Shown: positions 10,866 to 23,560, counted from the first letter of the stretch. The stretch is DNA of 64,000 nucleotides from Cryptomeria japonica (GCF_030272615.1 NC_081406.1:474719400-474783399); one strand, 5' to 3'. A program made the numbers and translations. The notes: generated from the letters alone by a model not told the origin.

Positions 10866-12227
10866 TTGTCGGATATGGGGTACATAAGACCCAAAAAAAG
10901 TCCATTCACATGAATAGTAGTTTTGGTGATTAAAAAAGATGGAACAATGTGGATGTGTATTGATTACAAGGCTCTGAATAAAAAGACAATAAAGAATAGG
11001 CATCCAATTCCTAAAATCGATGAATTGATTGATGAGTTGCACGAGGCTCAATATTTTTCTAAGATAGATTTGAGGTCAGGGTATTACTAGATTTTAATGA
11101 GGAAATAGGATATTGAGAAGACTTCTTTCAGGTGTCATTTTGGGAATTTTGAGCTTTTGATAATGCCATTTAGATTGATGAATGCTCCAACCACTTTTCA
11201 AAGTTGTATGAATCAGGTATTCAAGAAATAGTTAAGGAAATTTGTTTTGATATTTTTTGAAGACATTTTGATTTTTAACAAGACTTAGGTGGAGCATATG
11301 CAACTTTAGAGAGTTAGTCTCTATATCCTAAGGAGTCTAAATGTCACTTCAAGATGACAAAAATACTCTATTTGGGTCACATCATCAGTGCAAAGGGAGT
11401 AAGAATGAACCCTTAGAAGATCAAGATTATTATTGAATAGCCTACCTCTACAAATCTCAAACAAAAGGGATTCTTTAGACTTTGCAGATTTTATAGGTTA
11501 TTTGTGAAAGGCTTTTTATAGAGGGTATCCTTGCTCACAGATTTGACTAAGAAGGGAGCCTTTGAGTGGTCAATTTCAGCACAAAAGTGTTTTGAACACT
11601 TCAAGCAGGTAATGTCTACATGCCTAGTATTGACAATACCTAATATTACCAATTTTTTTGAATTGTAGTGTGATGCTTCAAGAGAGGGTATAGGGGAAAT
11701 CTTCATGTAGGATAACCCCATTGCATTTGAGAGTAGAAAGTTAAAATGTATCGAGAGGAACTACTCTATGTATGATAGAGAGATGTTGGCTATAATGTAT
11801 GCCTTGTCCAAACTTGGACCATTCCTAGTTGGGGGAAAGTTCGTCATCAAAACATATCACAATAGCATCAAATACTTCATGAACCAAAATGATCTCAATG
11901 ATAGACAAAATAAGTGGATTAGTAGATTACATGCATATGATTTTGATATTGTTTATGTCAAGAGAAAGAAAAACATAGTTGTTGATGCACATTTTAGAAG
12001 GCCACACATATGTTCTTTGATAGAGATTTTTGTTGATTAGAGAGAGTTAATTGTAGTAGAAAGTGCCAAAGATTCATGGGAAATAGGAGTTTTAGAGGGC
12101 ACACTTCATGGTGATAGGTTCATAATTCTTAATGAGTTGATTATATACAAGGATGGGATCTATTCGGTGTCTTCTTCATAGCTTAAGGTCTAATAATGAG
12201 GAATTTTTATGATGCACCTATGGTTGG
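10866..12227 (+). pseudogene. Gypsy reverse transcriptase-RNase H fragment, decayed
   Basis: The frame starts abruptly inside RT (GYIRPKKSPF), followed by [49 protein letters not shown] and a degraded FFEDILIF catalytic motif. RNase H words follow (CDASREG, then YDREMLAIMYALSKLGPFL at 11768 and NDRQNKWISRLHAYDFDI). The last recognisable part is an integrase-proximal FYDAPMVG stretch cut at 12227 by the LTR of element A. Many stops and frame changes are present. There is no LTR, gag or protease, so it is an old truncated copy. Confidence 0.85.
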
Positions 12228-13515
12228 TGTTTGCCTCATCAATAGAAATAATAACCAGAGCTAAAATATCAACCCAAAGATTGGACATTCACTTTGTGAA
12301 GTTATTATCTCTACAAATAAAGTTCATTTATTTGTCAACCCAGGGACGTATTACTTAAAATGGGTCTGCACTATATATGCACTAAGTTCCTGGAATAGCT
12401 ATTCTGCATTACTGCAACGACTAAATCTATTTGAAATAAAAAAGCAAGAATCATAACAATTGAATGGCTACAGGAAAGCTTAGCATTAACAAGAAATTCC
12501 AATTAAAGAACTGTTAACTAAGTTCAAAGCTGACAAACATGAATTACTCTATTTGCTTTGGCTATAGGAACAGTCACAGGATCCATTTCTAGTGGCTGTA
12601 AGAACAGTCAATTGCTAGAACATCTACTGTAGCAAAAAGGAAAATTGAACCTAACGAATGCACAAGAATACTCACCAAGTGGGCCCCCTTGGATGAGTGT
12701 ATCCAAACTTTAAAGATAACTCTATATAATTAGAATAGCATCATTTTTATTCATTGTTTTTCAAAGGTTGATACAACACATGAAATGAAAGAAAATGCTT
12801 TTAATTATAAAAATACTATGCAACTCTGTTTCTAATCCCCTATCTCCAACCTTTGAGAAGAGGCACAGACTCTTATTTATAAGAAAACTATAACAACTCC
12901 CTACTATCAAGGTTATGTCGATGAAATAAGGTGGACAACATTAATGACAACAAATTGGAGTTAATCCACTAGAAACGTGGATCTTTGCTAAACCACAACC
13001 AAGAATATATCATGGCGGTGTTACAAGATTGATGTTTGTTGAAGACAAACATAAATGAGTCTGGAGCGCCTTGCTATTCCTTTGCCGCTTCTTACACACA
13101 CTATTCGCTTTGTTGTTTTGAATATTTAACCGCTCCTTGAATATCTCCAACTGCCTTTATGACATGACACAATAACCACTTCTGCAACATCTCATTTATT
13201 CTTGCAATTAAAAAGATAAAACATAAAAGCACGCGCGCACACACACACACATATCTATTTTAATTAATCATAACACTTATACATTCACACATGATATCAC
13301 CTATGATAATTCGCATGGCAACATGAATAATTGGTATGGAAACAAGAATAATTGGTCAAAACAAAACACGATTTAATGGGTTTAGTTATCATCTAAAATG
13401 CACATGGTCAAACTTTAATACATCATATGACTCAAATACTATCCCGTTATAAATATTAAAACATGGCAAAAACTTATCAGTGTAGGAATAAAAGAACCAA
13501 TATCTCAGCTCATCA
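12228..13515 (-). repeat. Element A 3' LTR (1288 bp)
   Basis: The plus-strand left end TGTTTGCCTCATCAATAG at 12228 is repeated at 23564, which fixes the outer boundary. The inner end reads TCATCA at 13515, next to the polypurine tract. So on the minus strand the LTR starts TGATGAGCTGAG and ends GGCAAACA. The first 85 or so bases match the 5' remnant with only a few differences. Confidence 0.8.
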
Positions 13516-13530
13516 TGCCCCCCAACTTAG
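13516..13530 (-). other. Element A 3' polypurine tract
   Basis: The minus strand reads CTAAGTTGGGGGGCA directly before the LTR start TGATGAG. This is the position and composition expected for the plus-strand primer of a Gypsy element. Confidence 0.75.
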
Positions 13531-14093
13531 TGTCTTACTGATCCTCCAACAAGAGGAATTTTTTTGATCCAGGCACTGACTTGTAGGTTGTCAATGGTTC
13601 CCTGTCCTATTCCTCATGTAGCCAGGTTCCAATAAAACCCCTTCATCTTTTCCAATCTAGCCCATCTGGCTTCTTCTGTGGCCTCTTCATACGGTTTGTC
13701 TGTAACCCTGCATCCCATTAACAACCACAAAAGGATAGGTGGATGAAATATCAAGGGTAGCTAGTTATTTCTCTTTGCCCTACCCAAGTGGATGTAATTG
13801 GGAGCTCTTTGTGTAGTTGCATGAAAATTAGGCAGCGAATGGGGTTCATCCTACTTCAGGTCTTCTGGGAGATTATTCCAGCATTGAACCAAACACTCAA
13901 CTGCAACTGTATTTTCATTTTCAACCAAGTGTTCATATTCTTGGAATGTTTCCTCTCTCATTGGTAAAACCTGGCTCTTGACATCAGTTCTTGTTAACAA
14001 TTTCTTCTAGTCATAATAAAGAAGCCGTGGATTTTTGGCTTCATCTCTGAGTGGTAATGGACAATCAAATTCCAAATTTCTGTATGTTTTAGC
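13531..14093 (-). other. Element A noncoding stretch after ORF3
   Basis: It lies between the 3' polypurine tract and the last fragment of the third ORF. Frames here are broken and no domain is recognisable. Confidence 0.4.
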
Positions 14094-15876
14094 CTAAGTG
14101 CCCTTACTGATTTCATTTTGTATCCATGACATTAATGCTTTTAATTGAATGTCACCAATGTATAGTAAGGGATTCCATTCGTTGTTAAAAGTCACAACAT
14201 AATTATGCAAATAAAATTCACATAATAAATTCTTAACAACTGTAGGAGAATTTTGATAAACATTATTATAAAATTCCTCTAGGGTATCTAGAGAAGGACT
14301 AAGATCCCTACAATGCAGTTTAGCTTGAAACATAGATACTGCTCTTTTAAATATAAAGCGTAAACCCTTGGAGGAGCCCTATATTGCATCAATTCAGGAA
14401 CCATACTGGCAACTGTGTCTACCTTAGCATGCAATTCCATGATCTGATTATCCCTCTTTTCAATCTCTTTCTGTTGTTTATCAATAACTCCTTGTAACCT
14501 AGCCCTTTCTATCTCCCACTGCCTATAAAATGTAAGTGCAATAGATAAACTAGTGAGAGATGAAGGGGACTTGTGAGCTGTTACCTGAAGGCATGAGATT
14601 TCTTCAACCGGTTCTCCAAACTATTCTTCTACATGTGCCAAACTTGAAAATTTGTGGGCTCCATGTTCTTCCTGTGGTTTAATCTCTGTTTGACTTTAGT
14701 GCCCTTCTTCTGACGTTTCCACAGAAATGACTTCAATCACATCCCCTGCTGCTTGAGTTTTTTGTTTATCCCATCGACTCTTTCTTGAATATGTTTTCAG
14801 AGTGGCTACACGAGAAGTTTCTGCAAGAGGTGTTGTTGTAGGAGAATTTTCTTTTACCTTGCGCCTTTTAGCTGTAGGAGAAACCTGCGCTCCTTGAGGT
14901 TGCTCTATGGTTTCTTCCTCTGTGTCAACTGTTTCTATTTCTTTCCCTTTTCTTTTGGAAGATGTCGCTCTACTTTGAAATGAGTGGAGGGCTGCTCAAT
15001 ATTCATTTCAATTACCATTTACGCTGCAATAGGAAAGGCTTCATTGGCAATAGGAGGTTCATTCTCTGCAGAAACCCTAAGAGATGAGGGCTCTCCGATA
15101 TCTTCCTCCTGGGTTGCTATTTCTTCTGCAGCAGGAGCATTTTCCTCCCTAAATTGCAGGATATCTTTGAATGCCCCCCATGCCATCTGAGAGACATCTC
15201 TGAGAGAACATTCTACTAACAATTTAATAAAGCCATGATAACTGACAGAACGATTTCCACCCTTCTGTGTTTCCTTTGCACTTATGAAAATAAGATGATA
15301 CAAAAAATTGGGAACATTCATCCGTCGACCATGCCATAAATGACTAACTAATTTAAAATGGACCGAATACAAATTTGAGTACCTTCCATCATAGGTAATG
15401 TATTTCATCACATACAATGCCACTTGGGGCCATTCCACTAGAAGAGACATCTGTCTAGTTCCCTGCTTGTCCACACTTCGGGGTCCATCTATTGGGTGAG
15501 TAAAATCTACCCTAGCGCTTCTCGTATCCTTCGACTCAGGAAATAGTTCTCCCTCCTGCAGCAACCCAGTAACTTCAGCTATCTGTTGCTCTGTGGTAAT
15601 GACTCTTAACCCCTTGAAAGAGGCTTCTCCTTCCCTGTATGTATGCATGAATTCATAGGCAATTTCTTTGTTGAAATTCGTTATTTTCAGAAAATAATCA
15701 ATCCACCCATACATACGGAAGTAATGCTCACACTGAACATCCTTCAACAACATGTCATGAATTACTGGTTCATGGCAGATAGGAACTCCTCCCATGACTA
15801 ACTTGGCTCTCAAAACATTTTCCACAGCAGAATGAAGGAGTAAAATAACTTGCAGAGCCGAAAATACATATTCCAA
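14094..15876 (-). pseudogene. Element A third ORF (env position), unknown function
   Basis: An open frame of up to 285 codons (15876-15019) encodes a mostly globular protein with MYGWIDYFLKITNFNKEIA, LLVEWPQVALYVMKYITY and VSHLWHGRRMNVPNFLYHL, then an acidic stretch. In other frames the product continues with an AKRRKVKEN nuclear-localisation-like patch and a long charged helix (around RQWEIERARLQGVIDKQQKE) predicted to be a coiled coil. It continues to a last fragment at 14333-14094. The same-strand position between pol and the 3' LTR is that of the env-like ORF of Athila elements. No clear signal peptide or membrane anchor is visible, so I do not call it an envelope. It resembles the loosely defined plant transposon proteins found in this position. 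Confidence 0.6.
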
Positions 15877-16034
15877 AATACTTTACTTCCAGTACCTTTC
15901 ATTGATTTCGACCGCAGGATGAACTTCTCACTCATGCCACATAATGTCTTTTTCAAAAAGGATGTTAGGAAAATCAAAACAAATTACTGACAAGGACGGA
16001 TAATTACTCAACTTGGAAATTAGACCATAAAACA

Positions 16035-16049
16035 CCTCCCCAACTTAAG
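16035..16049 (-). other. Second polypurine-like tract of element A
   Basis: The minus strand reads CTTAAGTTGGGGAGG, close to the 3' tract CTAAGTTGGGGGGCA. It lies between the end of pol and the third ORF. Confidence 0.55.
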
Positions 16050-16443
16050 ATGACATGTGTCACACATGCTTGAAAGGACAGAGAGAAGGGTACGTGGATT
16101 ATGCAAATCAAAATAGGCAATAATCATAGTGAAATAATAAATGCATAATTAAGAAAAATAAATAATATACAAACCTGCAGTCATACTAATTAATGCTACA
16201 TGAAACAATTAGCTGTTAGAAAGGTGAGATGAGATGACGTGAAATGAATGAAATGACAGACATAGATATGAAATGGGATGATGTGTACGAAATTTTTTAT
16301 TATCGGAGAATGATATTTCTATAAGACACGAAAATAATTATTATGAAAGCATGCATGAAGGATTTAAGGTTGACGACTAGGAACACTCCCTATAGAAGCT
16401 GCAAGAACCGCATCTGTAATGTCTTCTCTAGTTGCTGCAGGAA

Positions 16444-17605
16444 CTATGACAAGAGAGTATCTATCAGATGTCGAAGGAACTTCTCCAATTGCTGCAGGAA
16501 CTGTTCTTTGGTTGCAGGCTTATGATACAAGCGTAGTCGATGACCATTGACTAGAAGTTTGAATCTGGCTGGATCTATTGTGGTCAAGCGAACTGCTCCA
16601 TTTGTAAAAATTTCATCTATTTCATATGGGCCCAACCATCTTGTCTGCAACTTCTCCATAGTATCTTTATATCTAGAATCATATAGCAATGCCCAATCAC
16701 CAAATTTAAATTTTCTCTCCTTTATATACTTATCATGCCATTTAGTTCGTTGATGTTGAATAAGCTCTGTATGTTGGACAACCAACTTCCTCAGCTCATC
16801 CAAATCATTCAATTGCATGATGTGGTCTCTTTGTGCTTTTGATAGAGTCGTATTCAATTGCAGAGCTGTTTTAAGAGTTTTATGCTCAAACTCAATGGGC
16901 ATCATTGCTATTTTTCTATACACCATTTCAAAAGGTGTAAAACCAATTGGTGTCTTCCATGTTGTTCTGTATGCTCAAATGGCTTCAGGAAGTCTATTTG
17001 ACCAATATTTCTTATGAAGAGCTATTGTCTTGTAAGAATGACTTCCAAATCCTTGTTTGTGACTTCTACTTGACCATTTGCTTGTGGATGATATGGAGTA
17101 GACTTCCTGTGTCTGATATTATATTCATTGACCAATGCTGCAATTAATGTGGAGGTAAATTGCGGTCCTTGATCTGAAACAATCTCTCTTGGAACTCCAT
17201 ATATGGTAAATATTTCCTCATAGAGGAATTCAACTACTTTATTATCTCTTGCATGTGTCATAGCTCGTGCTTCCACCCATTTTGTGACATAATTAGTGCA
17301 TACTAGAATATAAGATTTCCCATATGAAGGAGGATCTATCGGCCCAACAAAATCTAATCCCCATTTATCAAATGGTGCAACTAATATCTGGGGATATAAT
17401 GACATTTCATCAAGTCTGGTAGGCTTACCCATTCACTGGCATCTATCACAATTTCTAGTATATTGTGCTGCATCCTTATACAATGGTGGCCAATAATATC
17501 ATGTGCCAAGTATTTTAAGTGTTGTTCTTTTAGCAACAAAATGTCCTCCACGTGGCTCATCAAGACATGCACGAAGGATATCATATGTTTCATCTTCTCT
17601 GACAC
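16444..17605 (-). pseudogene. Element A integrase
   Basis: Three overlapping frame segments make one integrase. The N-terminal zinc-binding region lies around 17605-17430. The catalytic core (17432-17022) has KWGLDFVGPIDPP, VTKWVEA, IYGVPREIVSDQGPQFTS and STPYHPQANGQVE, giving the DDE layout. The C-terminal part (16926-16444) has KFGDWALLYDSR, LQTRWLGPYEI and NGHRLRLYHKP. The breaks at about 17430 and 17022 are frame changes or stops, so the copy is inactive. Confidence 0.85.
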
Positions 17606-17654
17606 ATCTGCTCATCACTTGGTCAGGTCCAATATAAAATAAACCATCAACAAT

Positions 17655-18206
17655 CTATGAGAAATTAAAGCTTTTATCAACTAACAGTCTTCTTTCTTTA
17701 GGAGAAAAATGAGTAGGCATCTTATTAGTAGCTAAATAATTTGCAATATAAACATACCAGAGAGTGTGTACTTTTATCAAGAACAAATGTTCATATGGGA
17801 AAGCATCATGTATGGCTGTAGGATCATCCTGCAATTGAAGCCTAGAAAGATAATCTGCAACTACATTGGATTTACCTGGTTTATCAACAATTGTAATGTC
17901 AAATTCCTGCATCAATAGTAACCAACAATCCAATCTTCCTGTAATTGAAGGTTTGTTCATGAGATATCTAATTGTTGTATGATCAATGTGCACATATATC
18001 TGATATCCTATGACATAATGCCTAAATTTGTTGAGTGCATATATAACTGCTAACATCTCCTTTTCGGTGACAATATAATTAAGCTCAGGTCCTTGCATGT
18101 TTTTGATGATAAAATAAATTGTATTCTCCAAATTGTCAACCTTTTGTCCCAAAACTGCTTCTATAGCATAATCTGATGCATCTGTATGAATACAAAATGA
18201 TAATGA
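17655..18206 (-). pseudogene. Element A RNase H
   Basis: The frame contains ELNYIVTEKEMLAVIYALNK, YVHIDHTTIRYLMNKP and KSNVVADYLSRLQ, the usual Ty3-Gypsy RNase H landmarks between RT and integrase. It is separated from RT by a stop near 18207. Confidence 0.85.
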
Positions 18207-19265
18207 CTAGTTTGGACCCTTAAGCACATGTGCTTGAGTCAATGCATGTTTGAGCTTCAAGAAAGCTTTATGGCATGCAGTGGTCCAATTAAACTCCATA
18301 GCCTTGGTCAAAAGACAATATAAGGGTCTTGCAATTTTGTTGAAATCCTTGATAAACCTTCTATAATAGCCAGGATGACCAAGGAAACTTTTGACATCCA
18401 TTTGCTTTATAGGTGCAGGGAGGTTTTGAATGACTTCTATTTTAGTTGGGTCAACTTGTATTCCAATTATAGAGATATGATGACCAAGAACTATGCCTTC
18501 CTGCATCATAAAGCACTTTTCACTGTTCAATGATAAATTGTAGTCTTCACACTGCTGCAAAACTTTCTTTAGATTCTTCAATGCCTCTTCAAATTCTGAA
18601 CCATAAGTGGTAAAATCATCCATATAGATCTCCATGTTGTCTTGGGAAATATCCGAAAATATGCTTATTACTGCTCTTTGAAAAGTAGCTGGAGCATTAC
18701 ATAACCCAAAAGGAAGAACATAATATGCATATGTTCCCCAAGGACATGTAAATGTAGTCTTTTCCTGATCCTCAGGAGCAATTTGAATCTGGTTGTAGCC
18801 ACTGAATCCATCCAGGAATGAAATTTATTGCTTCCCTACCAAGGAATATAATACCTGATCCACAAATGGTAATGGAAAATGATCCTTCCTATTTGCTAAG
18901 TTCAAATCTCTGTAATCCACACATACCCACCATTTACCTCCTTTCTTTGGAACTATGACTAGAGGTGACACCCATTGACTATCTGATATAGGATAGATAA
19001 ATCCAACATTTAATAATTTCTGTAATTCCTCTTTAACTATCTCTCTTAGTGCAGGATTAATTATTCTTTGTGGTTGCCTAAGTGGTCTACAATCCTCATT
19101 TATATAAATATGGTGGGTACAAACTGTAGGATCAATTCCATACATGTCTTTATAATCCCACACAAAAGCATGTTGATGACATTTAAGCAACTCAACTAGT
19201 GTTATTCTTTGAGTCTCTGTGAGTTGATTGTTGATATTCAAATATTTATTTAGATCAACTTCCAC
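18207..19265 (-). pseudogene. Element A reverse transcriptase
   Basis: The N-terminal part (19265-18825) reads VCTHHIYINEDCRPLRQPQR, then VSPLVIVPKKGGKWWVCVDY. A TAA near 18825 is followed by the palm region and the catalytic box IYMDDF (18635 onward), then LGHHISIIGIQVDPTKIEV and FLGHPGYYRRFIKDF. YMDDF with the GHHIS word is typical of the Athila/Tat lineage. At least one in-frame stop inactivates it. Confidence 0.88.
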
Positions 19266-19746
19266 TTTGATAGTAAGATCAACCTAAGATGCCTTAGAAA
19301 GATGAGAAGCGCAAACTTCCTATGACAACAATGTATGCAATATGTCAATGGCTATAGGAAAATCTGATGCTGTAATATTTGATGTTAACTCCCGCGACTA
19401 CTGCTCTTGTTTTAACTAATTTGCCAGAATTTTATAGAGGATTGAATCATCATCCTAAAGTTGTATGAATGGTTCTGTATTAATCATCATAAGATGATTG
19501 ATAGAGTCTACTCCTTCCTCAAATTATTCTCCCATGTTAGGCCAAATGACTTGATCTTGATCAAGTTGGGTCTAAGAAGGAGAATACAGAGCCAGATTTT
19601 TGGTACTATTTCCATCAGAAATAGTCATATCCCCTTACCGACATCCAATATGCATCAACTATAGCAAGCCAAGGTCTCCCCAAAATAACCAGATATCCTC
19701 CCAATGTGGCTTTAGGAGACAGGATCATAAAATCAACAGGATATTC

Positions 19747-20127
19747 CTAGGAATCCAAAGTAACAACTACATCTTCAATCATACCATCAGGGAAAACCGT
19801 AGAACTGTCAGCAAGCTGCAGGACTGTAGGTGTAGGTCTGAGACTGGTTATGTCAAGTTTCTGCATAATATCTCCCGTCGTTACATTAATGGCTGCTCCC
19901 AAATCTATTAAAGCATTCTTTATCTGAGTTCCATTGATGACTATTTTCACAATAGGACTACTAGGATCAGAATATTTAGGAATTAAAACCTTTCCTAACA
20001 TAATATCAGCCAACTGACCCATTACATGCACTGTTTGCATATCCTTTTTCTTTTTGCTAGGTTTCTTTAAACATGCCTCTTTAATTGCCTTACCATAAAT
20101 AGGGACATCCTTAATAGCTTGAAACAA
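19747..20127 (-). pseudogene. Element A aspartic protease
   Basis: The frame contains GTQIKNALIDLGAAINV and LQLADSSTVFPDGMIEDV. DLGA in place of DSGA is the normal active-site form in Athila/Tat proteases, so it is not evidence of damage. The segment sits between gag and RT as expected. Confidence 0.8.
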
Positions 20128-21447
20128 TGGAATTTTAACACATGTGTTTCAGCTGATCTATGATATCAAAATTTACTTCCTCTTCCTATAAAATTTCTTT
20201 AGCTTGCAACCTCTGAGGAAATGGGGGTATTTGCTGATTTTGAGGTATTTGGGTTGTTGGGCTAGAGATTTCCTTTTCCTTTTGTATCTCAGTTATAACT
20301 AGAGGGGATGGGTTAGGTAAAGTTGTCCTAGATTTGAGGTGAATATCACTTATAGAAAGAGAATAATTTGGATATTGATTAGGATCAGCTGAATAAACTT
20401 GTTGTTGTTGCTGAGGTTTGCTATCAAGATTTGGCATGGGTTGAGTGGGTAACTATGCAGGTTTAGGTGGAACAGTATTGGCAACAGGAGGAGGCATTAT
20501 AGCAGGTGGTTGTGGCTGCTGCTAAGGTTGCTGATAACCAGATGACTAATTTGTCCATGGTTGACCTCCTCTCCATTTAGGGGTAGGTTGCCAATTCCCT
20601 TGGAATTGTTGCCATGGTCCTTGAGGTTGAGACCAATTTCCTTGTGGCTGCTGCCACTATGGAGTTTGATTGGTCAAATTCTACCCTTGACCTTGAGGAT
20701 TATACCAATTTTGATAATTTCCAAAATTTTGAGCACATGGAGATTGCCATTGATTATTATGTGCATAGGAATTTCCACTATAACCAGAAAATGAAAGTGG
20801 ATCGGGAGGCATACCTTGTCTTGGAAAATTTGGCCTCCTTTGAGAAACATAGAAAACTTGTTCATCATCTCCTTGTATTGTCTTAAAATTAGGAACTTCA
20901 AGATTTGCAACCATCTTACATCTGCTGTCTTTTTTCTTTTGTTTACAATGTGGGTAGAATTCTGCAAGAATTGCATCAACTTCCTCATGTTTCTTCTTAG
21001 CTGAAAGTGTGTCTAACTGAGTAGCCATATTATTTATGATATCCTCCTTAAAATCCTTCAAAAGACGACTAAGCTCCATTCGAGAAACTCCATTACTGGA
21101 TGCTGATGAAGAAATTCCCGACTTGAAATGTCTACTCTTCTTAGAAGAAGATCTGGAATACTTCTAACAAATTTGTCCAATGTCATTCCATGTTGATTGT
21201 GTTATGTCACCTCCTCCCATAAGATCCAAAGCATCTGTGCATTCATCATTGATTTCTCTTAAAAATATTAGCTTAAGAGAATCTTCATTTAGAGTACTAT
21301 GCTTGGACTTCTTGACATTGAATAGAAATCTCTCGAGATAATCTTCTAGACTCTCATCTTCTTTTTGTGTCATTCTAAAAAATATCATCCCCATAACGGC
21401 CAGTCCCTCTAAAATAATCCTTATATTTCACAAGAAACAATCATTTC

Positions 21448-22899
21448 TGTAGTCACATAAATCTGTCCAGTTTAATTAAATGAATATTTGCTATTTATTT
21501 GATTAAAAATCCACTAGCCATTAATTAATTCATCTTCAAACATTCTCCTATTAATTAAATAAATTATTCAATTTATTTTAATTAATTCATTATACCAAAT
21601 TCACAATCAATTAAATGAATAAATTCTATTTATTTAATTAAATCCCCCTTTTCTTCTTTTAAATAAATTAAATAAAACATTTATTTAAATCATTAATTCC
21701 CCCCCACTTGCATTTTCCTAAAAAAGGCAACTTGCACACATTTATTGAAATAAATTAATTTTATTTTAAATAAAATCCTATTTTCTCTCACCCACCATCT
21801 CCCACTTGCCCTTCCTAAATTCTTCTAGAACCTATCTAATCCTAATCAATTAACCTAATCCATCCCCTAATTATTGTCACATTCCTAAGCAACTTGAAGT
21901 CACTTCTCAAAGACTTCAAAGTCTTTGAAAAGCATTTAATGCTTTGTGTGTTCAACAATCTAACCTCTAAAGTCTTCCAAAACCACTAATGACTCTTACA
22001 TGACTATTAATGACTCTTACATAACCATTTATGGTTAATTCAACTTGCACTCATGTGTCTCCTCAAGCATTTAGTGTTTTGACCATGGTTATCCCTTTTG
22101 CCTTTGCACAAGAGTTTATCTATTGGATAAAAGCTTTATTCTTTGAATAAAGAATTTATTCACTCAACCCAGCCTTGACCTTGACTCTCAAGTTAACTCT
22201 CAGGTCATGTCAAGCATTTAATGCTTATTCCCTCTCCTCTCAACCTATCTCATATTGACACTTGTCATCCTGAGATTGGGTTGAAAGTCCTCACATGGAT
22301 TGAATATCATTCAATCCTGACCCTTGTTGATATTACTCAATCTCAACCATCCATTGCTCCATTTTACTTATAAATAGAGCTCACATTCCTCATTTTCAAA
22401 TCCTCAAGCATCCTGAAGCATTTAACATTCATAGTCATAATCCTGAAAACTTGTATGCATCTAAGTTATAGAGAATTTTAGAGAACATTTAGCATAAACC
22501 ACTAATATCTTGTTATTTTGGCCTAAAATAAATCATTTTAGCATCATAGAATCTAATATTAGCTTTTATTCACATTTGCATATCATTTTAGAGTAAACAT
22601 TTCAATCTTGAACTTCCATAAGCATCCATAGTGCAAGAAGCTGCTGAGAGCTACACTAGTTTGGAACTTGGAGAGGAGAGGAACAAAGGAGAAGGAGCTA
22701 AGAGCATGGTAGAAGGCATTTGGAGATGTCTTCTTGCATTTACATTCGTAGTTAAATGCTTTACTTTGTTTTTGGTGTCTCTTTTGATATGCCTACTTAG
22801 ATTAGTTTTTGGTTGATTAACATTAACGGTTTCTTGGTTTTTTTTGTGTTATTCCACCACAGGTTCTAGTCTAACCTTCCCCCGTTTCACAGAGCGTCA
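21448..22899 (+). repeat. Solo LTR (1452 bp) of the B/C/D family, inserted in element A gag
   Basis: The LTR starts TGTAGTCACATAAAT and ends AGAGCGTCA. It is flanked by ATTTC (21443-21447) and GTTTC (22900-22904), a 5-bp target duplication with one mismatch. The element A gag frame is lost at one edge and recovered at the other. The start resembles the LTR starts at 23648 and 59941. A TATA box lies at 22370. With no internal region, LTR-LTR recombination is the simplest explanation. Confidence 0.8.
22370..22377 (+). promoter_or_regulatory. TATA box of the solo LTR
   Basis: TATAAATA is followed by a CA/TC-rich stretch typical of a plant transcription start. It lies about 920 bases into the LTR, near the expected U3/R boundary. 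Confidence 0.5.
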
Positions 22900-23542
22900 G
22901 TTTCATATCATCCCATGCATTGATTGTGCTACTCCCTAGACTCATAAACCATATCAAAGTTGATTCCTTTAAAGTAGCAGGGAATATTTTGAGTCTATGG
23001 GCATCTATAGTATAATCATTACTCCTATAGAGGACATCAAATTCAAACAGGAAAGTTTCTGGATCCTCTATCACTAATCCATAAAATTTAGGAAGGGAGG
23101 AAGTTGGGATGTTCTTTAGATTAGCATTATCATGCTGATCAGATATAGGGAACTCAAACACTAGGTTCACAGGTGGAGGTGGGTTATTCCCACCAGGGGG
23201 TGGATTTCCTTGCATTGGGCTTTGAGGAGGAGTTACTAAATGAAGTTCCTCTTCAGGAGGTCGAAAGAGGAAATGAAGGTTGTTCTCAAAAAGTTCAAAT
23301 TCAAGAGGATTCAAATTATCTGGTGCTTGGTAAAGTGCAACAAAAGGATTTACATCTAGGGGTTCATATGGATTAAGTCTTGTATGATTGGGATGGTTAG
23401 GAAGGAATCTACCTTTAGCATCTCTTCTTCGTCTATGCATGCAGATTCATAAGAATTACTTAAAACAAACTGAGTTATCAAAAATAACTATACTGAAAGC
23501 TTAAAAATTCATAACCATAATAGGTTCTTAGTTTGACACCAT

Positions 23543-23560
23543 CCCCAACAACAACGCCAA
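23543..23560 (-). other. Element A primer binding site
   Basis: The minus strand reads TTGGCGTTGTTGTTGGGG three bases after the LTR end. It resembles the Athila-type primer site TGGCGCCGTTGCCGGGG with C-to-T changes. Confidence 0.7.

Larger units (their letters stand above)
20186..23440 (-). pseudogene. Element A gag, split by a solo LTR
   Basis: The N-terminal part (23440 to about 22905) starts MHRRRRDAKGRFLPNHPNHT and contains FEFPISDQHDNANLKNIPTS and the capsid-like IWFMSLGSSTINAWDDMK. The frame is then lost at the inserted LTR (22899-21448) and resumes with MTQKEDESLEDYLERFLF at 21370. Later segments have a CKQKKKDSRCKM region that may be a worn zinc-binding site, and the QRRPNFPRQGMPPDP and QWQSPCAQNFGNYQNWYNPQ blocks. 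The C-terminal part is a Gln/Pro-rich linker. Several stops occur outside the insertion too. Confidence 0.75.

Noticed and set aside
19747-20127. DLGA in the element A protease as a lost active site
   Set aside because: DLGA is the usual form in Athila/Tat proteases.
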